From Apiotrichum sp. Y4204 (lineage: Eukaryota; Basidiomycota; Tremellomycetes; Trichosporonales; Trichosporonaceae), in NCBI GenBank assembly GCA_025531455.1, contig JAMYHL010000005.1:1178001-1242000 (forward strand): a stretch of 64,000 nucleotides of DNA, given 5' to 3'. A program made the translations under genes and the position numbers. The notes under the pieces are model-generated. The model was not told the DNA's origin. It did not search any database and worked only from the letters and a program-made list of their open reading frames with translations. Shown in pieces: positions 12,897 to 22,638 of this stretch; positions within the stretch are counted from its first letter, which is position 1, and every line of letters starts with the position of its first letter.

Positions 12897-14991
12897 GGGG
12901 TGCGATCGAGACGGTGGTGGACGAGGACAAGACGCGAGACGCGAGACTGAGACATGGAACACGTCGCTCGTCCGATTGTGGTCGCTGTGGGTCCAAGATT
13001 ACTCGGGCTGGGGTGGGTGGAGGTGGTGCGGTGTGTGCATGTGTGCTGCTGCGCAGCACGCGCGCCAAGTGTGGGGTAGCGTGGAGGCGGCGTGGAGGAC
13101 ACACGTGGGTTGGGGTGGCAGTTGGCTGGTGTGGCACCTCGACATCCATGGTGTCGCATCTCTGGGCCTCAACCATTCGAACTCTGCGTTGATGGCGAGC
13201 AGAGCTGGACATGGGCTGCCTGGAATGCTTATCGTGACATGAGTATATAAAGATTGTACGTGAGCAAGCTCTCCGGTTGGCTCAAGGGCGACAGGCTGAA
13301 AGTGTCCCTCAGACTCCCACTCTCGAGCGCTCCTCTGTATGTTGGATGTAGCCGGGTGAGGGGTGGTTAAAAACGCGCACTGTGTACACTTGGGTGCGTA
13401 TCAGCTCTTGAACCGTGGGTCATTAGACCACGTCAGAGTACCTGGAGGTGTATCCTCTTCGAGCTTCTCCAGTTCTTCAGCCCGCCACAGAACACCAGTG
13501 GTCGAACATCGCGTCTAACGTCCTCTGGTGTGCTGTATCTGTATTCACAGTATCATGCTGTCTACCTTGCGGCTCTGAACCTGTTTTCTGACCGGAAGGT
13601 CCACCTCGCCGAAAAGAGACGGAGAACTGACATGTAACATTCAAAGATCAGAAGAACGAGTTGTAAAACAAACAATAGAGAACGAATAATGGCAGCACCA
13701 TCCGCGCGAACCAACAGTGCATGCTTGTAGTGGCAGAACATCTACCCCATATGATATCCACAATCATGGCCCAGAAGCGGTCGTGCAGAAGCGGAATGCG
13801 ACGGGGCTTGAACGCGATGACCAGAGTCGATATCCAAACCCCAACTCGACTTTTTCTAGCCCAGCCCACAGCCATATTTGCCTGTCGCCCCGAATCGCTG
13901 ACAAGGGAACGCACGTCGCCCACCCAGCTTACATTGAGCTGACCAATCCCGTCCCACTTGACCAGTACCACTATACAGCTGAAAGATTGATCAAGAGGAG
14001 AGCTCGGTGCGGAATCTTTATGGGGGCGTCGGCGTTGTCCAGAACTCAAGAGTGTGAAGACAAAGCATGTCCCAGCTGCCAGGCGCCAGGCCTGTCGGGT
14101 TGGCGAGAAGGTACGAAGCCTCGAAGCCTTGAAGCCTTGAAGCCTCGAGGCCAAGGGACGCCACTGTGGCCCCTGTGGCGCCAGACGTCTCCGCTTCCGA
14201 TTCCTATGGATGGTTTCATGGTTCCTCTCGTACGTGCGCCACGCCTGCTTCTTCAACTCTTGCGACGAGCACTGGGACACTGGGATTAGGGACGATGGGA
14301 GAGTCTAATGCCAAGCAATTCCTTCCTGTCTGGTTGGATTCAGATGTCCTCCGAACCTCTACTGTACTTAGTCGCGGTGGCGGCGGGTGGCATACGTCAC
14401 GCAGCGGAACGTGGAATGGCGAGGGATCGAGAACAATGGAGCGAGTGTAAGCGCCTGGAGGGCTGGCGTTCGGTCACCTCGGTCGACTCGACTGCTGCCG
14501 GCCTGTGATTCTGTGAGCTGGGAACTGGCTCACTGGTTCACGTTCCATGCTTCGTGTTGGCGCGTTGGCGTGGGAAGCAGGAATGCCATCATGCCAGCAC
14601 GTCCCCCGTCCAGAACCCCGCACTCTGCCCCCCGCAACCCGCACACAGCCAACAAGCGCCGATCACTGATCACTGACTCGAACACTCGAACCACCGTCAA
14701 GAACCACAGGCAAAGCAACAGATGCAACAGGCGACCAAGCCTCGAGTCGGCATCGGAAACCTCGTATAGACAATGATTGATCAACAGTATGGAGCGTACA
14801 ACACATGGATGGTATTAGCGGCGCGGCGGCGCGATAAGAGCTGCCGGGAGCCCAGAATGAAATGGAATGATGGCCGCGCTGCAGGCGGACTGAGGGGTTC
14901 TCTTGTAGGGGTTCGATCGTTCGAGGACGTCGCCACTTCTAGTCCGACTGCCAGGTACGATCTGCGAGACCGAGACGCTCCCCCAGCGGCT
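12897..14991. other. Intergenic region with a TATA box but no supported gene
   Basis: About 2.1 kb. A TATATAAAG lies at 13244-13252 on the plus strand, but the ATGs that follow open only into frames of 7-8 codons, so it may serve a non-coding RNA or simply be chance. Overlapping opposite-strand frames at 13648-14289 have no family features and mutually incompatible composition. A short tandem GAAGCCTT/C repeat lies near 14120-14150. Otherwise nothing was recognised. Confidence 0.5.
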
Positions 14992-15210
14992 CTAGCGGCG
15001 GAACGACACCTCGGAGGAGGATGACGACAGCGTCGGGCTGCTGCTGAGCGACGACGGCGCGCCAGGGGACGGGCTGCGCTCCGCGGCGCCGAGCGAGCGC
15101 GAGCGGTACGCGTTGTACACGGACGAGACGAGGTCCTTGACGTGCGGGCACGGGTGGGTCGGCAGGCTGCGGGGCTGCCTTCCGCGAGTGATGGGCATGG
15201 GGGAGGACAT
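14992..15210 (-). CDS. Small Ser/Arg-rich hypothetical protein, 72 residues
   Basis: Single exon. The frame begins MSSPMPITRGRQPRSLPTH, has a central CPHVKDLVSSVYNAYRSRSL segment and ends in a poly-Ser stretch before TAG. Reasons to believe it: a TATAAA 65 nt upstream, a G-poor C/A-rich leader of the type seen before other starts here, an ATAACAACACC-ATG context, and C-ending codons. There is no signal peptide or membrane segment and I recognise no family. The central helix-forming segment could be a protein interaction motif. It may instead be a chance frame, since the gap around it is otherwise empty. Confidence 0.5.
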   Translation of the reverse strand: MSSPMPITRGRQPRSLPTHPCPHVKDLVSSVYNAYRSRSLGAAERSPSPGAPSSLSSSPTLSSSSSEVSFRR

Positions 15211-15273
15211 GGTGTTGTTATGTGTTGCGGAGATGGGGGTGGGTCACGGGGGGCGTGTGTGGGTGTTTATGCG

Positions 15274-15281
15274 CTTTATAT
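15274..15281 (-). promoter_or_regulatory. TATA box for the 72-residue gene
   Basis: On the minus strand the sequence reads CATATAAAGC, with the TATAAA core 65 nt before the ATG at 15210. A C/A-rich leader separates the two. Confidence 0.5.
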
Positions 15282-16462
15282 GCTGTGCGTGTGGTTGAGT
15301 TGGTCGTGGGTGCTTTGGTAGACGAGGTAGACGAGCGGTGGCGGTGGGCACAAGGTCACGAGCGCACGGGATGCGGGATGCGGGATACGGTGCGGGGTGC
15401 TGGGTTGTGTGGGTTGGATTTCCCGGACAGAGAGCGATAACGGTGGAAGCTGGTAGAGAGCTGGGATACTTTGTCGGAGAGACTTGTCCTTCTTATACAT
15501 ATTCCCCGCTGCGCTCCACGCCAGAACCACAGGCAGCAAACAATGGAGTCAATGGATCGCAGTGGGATGTAGACGTTCTGGATCATGCTCGGGATCACGC
15601 GCCGACAGACGCGTCGGACCAGATCAGAGTAGCAGAGTAGCGTCGGAGCACCCCGGCAGGCCGGCAGTCTCAGCTCATGGATCCTGGATATCCTGGATCA
15701 GCCATGGGAACGATGAGACCATAAACTGCCTTTTGCATGGCATCGTTAGATTGCACAATAGCGCAATAGTGGTACTCTATTGTTTTTTTCTGGTGTGCAT
15801 GTGCGGCGTTCAGAGAAGTAGAGAGAGTCCCCCAGGGCAGCCCAAGGGCAGGGGCTCGTCACCGCAAAAACTCTATTGTTCTCACGACTCCCCAAGATCC
15901 CCAGCCCCAGTCTCTGGGTCACGCCGTCTGGTCCCACTTTTCATCTCGGCGCGCTCGGCGCCATCTCGACGCGTGATAGCGCGTGCGCGCGCGTGATCCA
16001 GCTGGCAGAGCACGCGAGCTGGCGATATCCGTATATCCCGGAATATACATATTGTTCGACTTATCACGTGACTCACAAGCTTTTTTTTTTACGTAACTTC
16101 GAAGCTCAATGTGATCGATGGTCAACGATGCCATGGAGATGGCCGTGACGAACGACAAGACGACGACAAGGACATCAAGACGATCATCAACAGCTTGTCT
16201 GGTTCCTTACATCCTCTTATCCTTCTCATATCGTTTCGCTTTCTTTCTGTCTGCCTGCTACCATCTCCCGCTCGCACACCCGGACGACGCGCTGGACGCA
16301 CGGCCCCAATTGGGACACGCCTCGAGTGCTTGTTGACGACACGCTACGACCCATACGACACTTCTCCCCTCTGTCAGCACGCGACGCTCGGCCAGCGCTC
16401 AGCGAGCGCGACCATCTGATCATTACTGAGAGACCAATACCTTTGCAATTGTAACATTCACC
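15282..16462. other. Intergenic region upstream of the Ste20-type kinase
   Basis: About 1.2 kb of divergent promoter sequence. It holds GGATCCTGGATATCCTGGATC at 15675-15698, a poly-T run at about 16080-16090 and a pyrimidine-rich stretch near 16200-16270 that is probably the kinase leader. No coding frame with recognisable features. Confidence 0.5.
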
Positions 16463-19072
16463 ATGGTGCCCGCATTGAACAGCACCGAGGCGGCGTACCT
16501 CTCGGCCATTGCGCGGCAGGCCAAGGACGACGTGCCGGACCAGCTGTACGAGGTGCGTGTGGCGCAGCGACGGTATCTGACGGGCAGAAAGTGGAGATGG
16601 TCGGAAAGGGCGCGTATGGTGCCGTGTACCAGGGCCGCCATGTCGCGACGGGGCATGTCGTCGCGCTCAAGATTATCAACCTCGACACGGAGGACGACGA
16701 CGTCGCGGATATCCAGAAGGAGGTGTCACTCCTCCAGCAGCTCATGGACAGCTTCCACTCGTCGGGCGGTATCGGGTCCATGCCGAATGTCGTCAAGTAC
16801 TACGGGAGCATGATGGAGGGCCCGAAAGTGTGGATCATCATGGAGTACGCCGAGGGCGGCAGCATTCGCACACTGGTGGGTCTGGATTCTGCGCGCACCG
16901 ACAGTGCCTGTGCTGATGACTAGTCTCGCGCACAGCCTCTAAAGGAGCTGCACATTGCGCTTATTATCCGCGAGGTGCTTGTTGCATTAACATTTCTCCA
17001 CAAGAATGGGATCATCCATCGCGACATAAAAGGTGGGAGATATGGAGGTCGACCACTAATCTCTAACGGCAGCGGCAAACATCCTCCTCACGGCGCAGCC
17101 CCCGCGCATCCTGTTATGCGACTTTGGTGTCGCCGCGCTGTTGGCATCCAATACGGCGAAGCGCTCTACCTTTGTCGGCACGCCGTACTGGATGGCACCG
17201 GAAGTCGTCACGCAGGGCAAGCTTTATGATGTCAAAGCCGACATCTGGTCCTTGGGAATCACGCTTCTCGAGATGGCGCACGGCGAGCCGCCGATGAGCG
17301 GGCAGCCGGCGGCTCACGCCGTTAAGATACTCGCGGACAAGAAGCTGCGCGCCCCGCGGCTCGAAGGCGGGACATGGAGCAAGGACATGCGCGATTTTGT
17401 CGTCGCGTGTCTGAACGAGGAGCCGAGTGATCGTCTGTCGGCGGATGAGCTCGCCAAGATGAAATGGATCAAGGCGCAGGCCAAGACGCCGCTGACAGCA
17501 TTGAACGAGCTGATTGCGCGCTTCCAGGCGTGGAAGGAGCAGGGCGGGCAACGGATGAGTCTGGCGCCCGGCGTCGGCGCGCAGATTGACGACGAGGATG
17601 GGTCGGCGAGTGGAGAGGGCGGGGACGACTGGAGCTTCACTGTGCGATCAAGATTGAGTATGTTGACCGACACTCCTGAGGATCAGCCGACAGCCAAGCT
17701 GCAGCCACCACCAGAAAGCCTGCGCCGCCTGTTCCACGACGACTCGCTCGATAGCGACCCCTTCCAGGCGGCCTTCCAGTCCCCCGGCGTTCAGATGCCG
17801 ATGCCGGTCCCCTCCCCGATCCCATCGGGCGAGCAAACCATCACGCAGTCACCCATGTCGGCGATGATTGAGCTCCCGAACGATGACGACGAAGAGGAGA
17901 CGTCGTTCACTGGCGGTGGCACCACCGTGCGGCAGTCGCGGAAACCGAACCACTTATTCATCGTTACCAACCCCTCTAACCCGTCAATGCCGGATTTGCC
18001 TGTTCCAGGAGAGGACAATCTCCGCGCTGTGCCCCGCATAGACACAGTCTCGGCCACGCCGATAGGGCCACCCAGCGGGACCCCAACGATGCGTTCGGGC
18101 CTGAGCGGCGCGCCGACGCAGCGCTCGGCGATTGAGGTGCCGCGCGGAGGAACACCCACTGCGCGTCGTCCGGCCGGCGCAGAGGCAGGCGGGCTGCGCG
18201 GGTTCCAGTTCCCAATGATGACTTCTGCGCGCCCGCCACCACCACCGTCGGGGACATCACACGTTGCCCGCGCGCAGGCAGCGACACCGTCACCTGCCGA
18301 ACGAGAACTCGACCCGCCGATGCCGCCGTTTGCGCGGACGCCGATGATGATGCGCCAGGCTTCCGTGGCAGTCATGGAGGGACGCGGTGCAAGCCACACG
18401 CAGCACGCCGCGTTGTTAGCTCAAAGTGAGGGTGCCGCGGCGCCGCCGGTCCGCGGCCCTGCCTCGCCGACAAAGGCACTCGCCGTTCCTGGCTCCCTTG
18501 GCCGACCGCCCGGAGGCATGATGGGCGTGGGAATGATGCGTTCGCGATCAGGCTCCCGCGTCGACGACAGCACGGGTATGGGCCTGCGCGACTTACTCAA
18601 GCTCTCCCCCGCAGTCCCAGGCGACAGCGACCTGCTCCCTCCCTCGCCATCGACGCTCACCGCGCCGAAACCCTTCGTCGCACTTCCCTCTCCACTGGCA
18701 CTACCCCCCGACGGCGCCCCGAACGCATCCACCATATCCCTCCCTGCCGTTCTCACGCCCCCGACACCTGGCATCCCGCCACCTGTTCCCGGCGTGCCTC
18801 TCCCACTCCGCACCCTGGACCTGGCGAGGGTGGACGGCGCGAGCGCTGCCCTCGGCGAGCTGGAGAACACGGTCGACGACTTGCGCCGCTGGCTCGAGGT
18901 CGTGGAGCGCGGCCTTGGTGACCTCCTCCACGGGGGCGGGGACGACGACCACCCCCCTCCCCCACCCCCGCCGCCGAGCACGGGGCCGATGAGCTCGGCG
19001 ATGAACACGGGCATGGGCATCGGCATGGGCATGACGCCTTCGGCGGCGCGGAGCGCGAGCCACCTCATCTAG
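16463..19072 (+). CDS. KIC1: Ste20-family (GCK-III, Kic1/Nak1-like) protein kinase
   Basis: Four exons, 16463..16552, 16588..16875, 16936..17032 and 17073..19072, encode 824 residues. The kinase domain occupies about residues 30-285: glycine loop GKGAYGAVY, catalytic ALKII lysine, HRDIKAAN, CDFGVA and the Ste20 activation-segment signature FVGTPYWMAPE. The remaining 530 residues are low-complexity, rich in Pro/Ser/Gly/Met, with a short acidic helix (LGELENTVDDLRRWLEVVERGL) near the end. In yeasts the GCK-III kinase Kic1 activates the Ndr kinase Cbk1 in the RAM pathway controlling polarity and wall integrity. The long tail fits Kic1/Nak1 better than Sps1. Introns are 35-60 nt. It converges on the next gene. 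Confidence 0.93.
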
Positions 19073-19564
19073 ACTGTATTATATGTATTACTGTACGAGA
19101 GTGTTGTGAAAGGAGCATTGAGGTCAAGTTTGAAGGTCTGTGATGTCACGGACTCTGCAGTAGCATCCGGCATGCGCCATCCTTAGATCCGGCATCCGTT
19201 CTCCCGAGCAATGAGCTCGTCTGACCAGTGCACGTCAGGCGTTCGTTGCGCCTCTCCTCGCCCCCTGGCGCCTTTTAGAGCCGCCTCGTAGAGCCTGAGT
19301 TCCCGAGAGATCGTGTCCTGATGTTTGACTGGGTGTACATAGAGTCTCCCAAGCACAGCCAAGAGCAATACTTGACAGGACTTGTCATATGGAACAGCGT
19401 CTCGGCGTAGTATAGCGATACATTCAAAAAATGATACAGTACGCAAACAAAATGTAGACCGCAGCACTTCGGTCATCTAGCTGTCTAACGAGGCTGCCGG
19501 CATCACTCGCCCGCAAGTGAAGCGCTCGACCACTGCATGACAGTCCGTCGACGACCAAGCGGCT
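19073..19564. other. Convergent 3' region between kinase and secreted protein genes
   Basis: 492 bp between the two stop codons. A 97-codon minus-strand frame (19183-19476) has no signal, family feature or promoter and is not called. Nothing else was recognised. Confidence 0.5.
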
Positions 19565-21213
19565 TTACGCGCGCCGCCTGCCCCTCACCTTGCTCTTCGC
19601 GCCGCTCTTGCTCTTAGCCTTAACAATCCTCCCTCCCTTCCGCCCCTTCGGGGCCTTCGGCTTCGGCTTCGCCACACGCTGACCGCGGTTCCTTCCTTTC
19701 CTTCCATTCCTTCCACCGCCGGTGCGGCCCGGGCGAGTACGGTTGCCGTTGTTGCCGCCCTTTACGCCTTTCCGCCCCTTGACACTCTTCCCTCCTTTGA
19801 TGCTCTTTCCGCTCGTCCCAGTCTTCCCAACCTTCCCAACCTTGCCAGGCTTCCCAGTTTTCCCAGGCTTCCTAGGCTTCCCAACTTTCCCAACCCTCCG
19901 ACCGCCCGTCCCCTTCTTACCACCCGCCACGGCGCCGTTCGCGCCCTTCCGCCCCTTCCGGCCGGGTTTCGTACTCGGACTAGTTGTAGTCGCGCCGCCT
20001 TTTCTGCCTTTCCGGCCCTTGCCGACAGGTCTCCGGGTTGGCTTCGCATTGCCGGTGGTCGCGCCGCCTTTCGTGCGTTTTCCGCCCTTGGCGACAGGCG
20101 CCTTGCGCCCCTTCCCGCCTGGCTTTGCGTTGCCGGTGGTCGCGCCGCCTTTCCTGCCGGTACGAGCAGGCCGCGCCTTCACTCCCTTCGTCCCCTTGGG
20201 CCCCTTGGCTCCCTTCACTCCCTTCACCCCCTTCCCCCTCGTGCCACTCCTGCCGTTGTCAAGAGTGCACTCGGTCGCCTCCCCCGCCTTGCCCCTCCCC
20301 TTGGTGCCCTTCCGCCCAACCATGCCACGGCCACACAGTTTCTTGGCCTTCTGGATCGGATTCTTCGGATCCTTCCCGTACAGCGTCACTTTTTTCGTAA
20401 TCGCGCTCTTGGTCGTGACGCGCACCCCGTCCATATTTTTGAGCGCCCATCCGCCAAACTCCCTCGCAAACGCCTCGATCGCGGGGTACTGCATGTTCGG
20501 GGCGTTTGTGAGCGCGCCTTGGGTGGTCAACGCGTTCCACGCGGCGCACATGTACGTCCTGCAGCTGTATCGCCCGCCGCCAGGGCTTGATGGATTGGTA
20601 TTCTCCGGCACGACCACGTTCTCGAGCACGTTCCTCAAGGCTCTGAGGCTAGTAAAACTCCCGACGTGCACGAGGCCGATAAGCGACGGTGTCTGCTCAA
20701 AGCGCCATTCCTTGCTTTCCAGCACCCACCGCCCCATCTGCCGCCCGTTGGAGTTCGAGCCCGTGTTCTTCGGGTTGACCGCGTGGAAAATGTGCGACGT
20801 CGCTCTCGTCCCGCCGCCCACGTATGCGACGTACGCCCAGTGATACGTCCGCTCGCCGGCGTCCCTGCTGTCAGCTTGAGTAGCTTGAGGAGCTTGAGTA
20901 GCTGGAGTAGCTGGAGTCGCTGGAGTAGCTTGAGTTGGGGCGGTACTCACGTTGGCGGGGCGTTGAGGGTCAGCTGAATGAATAGGGTGTTTGTCGGTGG
21001 AAAGTTTTTCCCGCCCGTCATCGTACTTATCGCGCCGCCGCGCCGGAGGTGCGGTAAGGTGAGGTCGCCGGGGGCGCGGGCTCTGGCATCGTTGAGCGAG
21101 AGGTCATGGTTGTATCCTGTCAGATCGTGATTCGTAAGTAACGGGACCGCGAAGACGGCGTGGATGAGTGTGGTGAGTAGCACTGCCAGTAGCAGTGAGA
21201 CGCGATGTCTCAT
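19565..21213 (-). CDS. Secreted protein: small globular domain plus long Lys/Gly repeat tail
   Basis: Two exons, complement(19565..20864, 20951..21213), give 520 residues. Residues 1-22 form a clear signal peptide (MRHRVSLLLAVLLTTLIHA...). A globular region lies at about 95-260: TYHWAYVAYVGGGTRATSHI, then LIGLVHVGSFTSLRALRNVL, then YSCRTYMCAAWNAL. The order His (about 96) then Cys (about 189) recalls permuted papain-like folds, which is only a hypothesis. From about residue 269 to the end the protein is almost entirely Gly, Lys, Arg, Pro and Thr in GxKG/GKxGK units, and extremely basic. The tail lacks the strict Gly-X-Y period of collagen. A TATATAA 86 nt upstream supports expression. A secreted polycation could bind acidic wall polysaccharide, nucleic acid or membranes. 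The family is not recognised. Confidence 0.8.
20873..20935. repeat. Seven 9-bp tandem repeats inside an intron
   Basis: Seven units of AGCTTGAGT/AGCTGGAGT fill 63 of the 86 bases of the intron in the Lys/Gly-tailed protein gene (20865..20950). The units are multiples of three, yet retaining the intron would hit an immediate TGA in the exon 1 frame. Confidence 0.85.
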
Positions 21214-22638
21214 GGTAAGTTGGCTTGAGAGTGAGGTTGGTCTGTTGGACTGTGGGGTCTAACTTGGCAAATAGATGAGGGGGGAAAGTTCTGAAGGGTT
21301 ATATATCTTATGGAGCAGACAAAGATGCGGTATTTGGCAGGTATCCAGTTCCGCGTGAACACCACTTCACAGTGAGAAGAAAGGTGCGCACACTTGGGAG
21401 GGCACACATGTATCAAGAGTACGGATGAGATCTGTGGTACGCATCATCTCCGCATGCCCAACAGCCGGTCATTTGTCTTCCGAACCCAGAGAATGGTCAT
21501 TGTCAGGAGCGTACTGTATCGCTGTTACCCATCCGCACTGTGAGATCCACCGAGATCCGATATTTCTGAAACCATGCACCGCCGTGCGCACAGCTGTGTG
21601 CGCTTGCGACAACACACGGAATCAACAGATCGACCACCCGGTCTGCGTCGGATGCAGTTTACCGTTCCCTGTGCTCGCGTGCTGCATTCGGCGTGCACCG
21701 TACACTGTGCGTCCACGCCGCCTCCGACACGGACATGACCCACGCGGCGTCCGATCACAGACATGCAGACAAGCACAAGGAACGAGCATGTGGCCATGTG
21801 GAAGCCCCGCCGCATGGGGCGTGGGCCGGCTCGCTGCCCCCGACCGAGCCGAGTGTCTCGGAAACGCTATCTGTGTCTGTAGTGAGATGGTCGGCGGAGA
21901 AAGGAAAAGCAAACGCAGAAGCGATAAGCGGAAACGAGCCTCGAATAGGGAGACCTGTGAGAGGGCAGATCATGGAGTTCACCCACGTTCCAGAGCGCGG
22001 GCCGCTATGGAACGTTCATGCCGGCGGCACCGCAGTCGACTGGCACATCCCCTCAATGCCTCCCCATCCTTAGCACGTCGAGCACGTTGACCGCGACGAG
22101 TGCGAAGAGTGTCTCATGCGCCGCGGACGCGGCACCGTGTGCGCGTGCAATGCTGGACCGGCTGATGAGCGGTGTTCAAATTCCGGGCCCAGGGACACTT
22201 TGCCAGCACCAGCAGCTCGCGCTTCACCGCGTCTGGCCGCGAGCCGCGAGCCTGCCCCGACTGCGCGCCGCCGCGTCCAGCGTTGAGGATCTAGGAGCAA
22301 CGAGGGGGATGTCATGCATGTCATGTGCGCCCGGTCATGCGCAGGGTTGGACTGCGGTACTTTGCATGTATTCATGGCTGGCTGTTTATGTGGCGTCCAA
22401 TGCGGCTTTGAGTGTCGGAAGATGCCGACGTTTGAGTTTACCGGTTGTGCCAAGAACGCGGGTCCGGGGGAGGGAGATGAAATGGAATCTCGTTTGTCAG
22501 TCACCCATATGGGTCACGATCAACCGACTCTATGCCGCCGCCACCGGCGTCCATCCATCGGCGGGCGAGTACAAGTACAAGTACCGCCCTCTGCCCCTCT
22601 TCTAACCTGTATTGTTGCCCACTCTTCCACCCACCACC
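21214..22638. other. Divergent promoter region
   Basis: 1.4 kb between the Lys/Gly-tailed gene and the phosphoesterase. Apart from the TATA box on the left nothing is clear. Frames at 21425-22090 and 22018-22605 have no recognisable features. An ATG near 22370 opens MYSWLAVYVASNAALSVG, which resembles a weak signal peptide and could belong to a missing first exon of the phosphoesterase, but no good donor site follows. Confidence 0.45.
21299..21305 (-). promoter_or_regulatory. TATA box of the Lys/Gly-tailed protein gene
   Basis: The minus strand reads GATATATAAC, 86 nt before the ATG at 21213. Position and sequence fit a strong TATA box. Confidence 0.55.

Noticed and set aside
13648..14289. 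Overlapping frames of 190 and 210 codons on opposite strands
   Set aside because: Neither shows a domain, a plausible start context, codon bias like neighbouring genes or splice extensions; both look like chance frames.
19722..20843. Plus-strand 373-codon Pro/Phe-rich frame
   Set aside because: It is the antisense shadow of the Lys/Gly repeat tail and has no signal or promoter.
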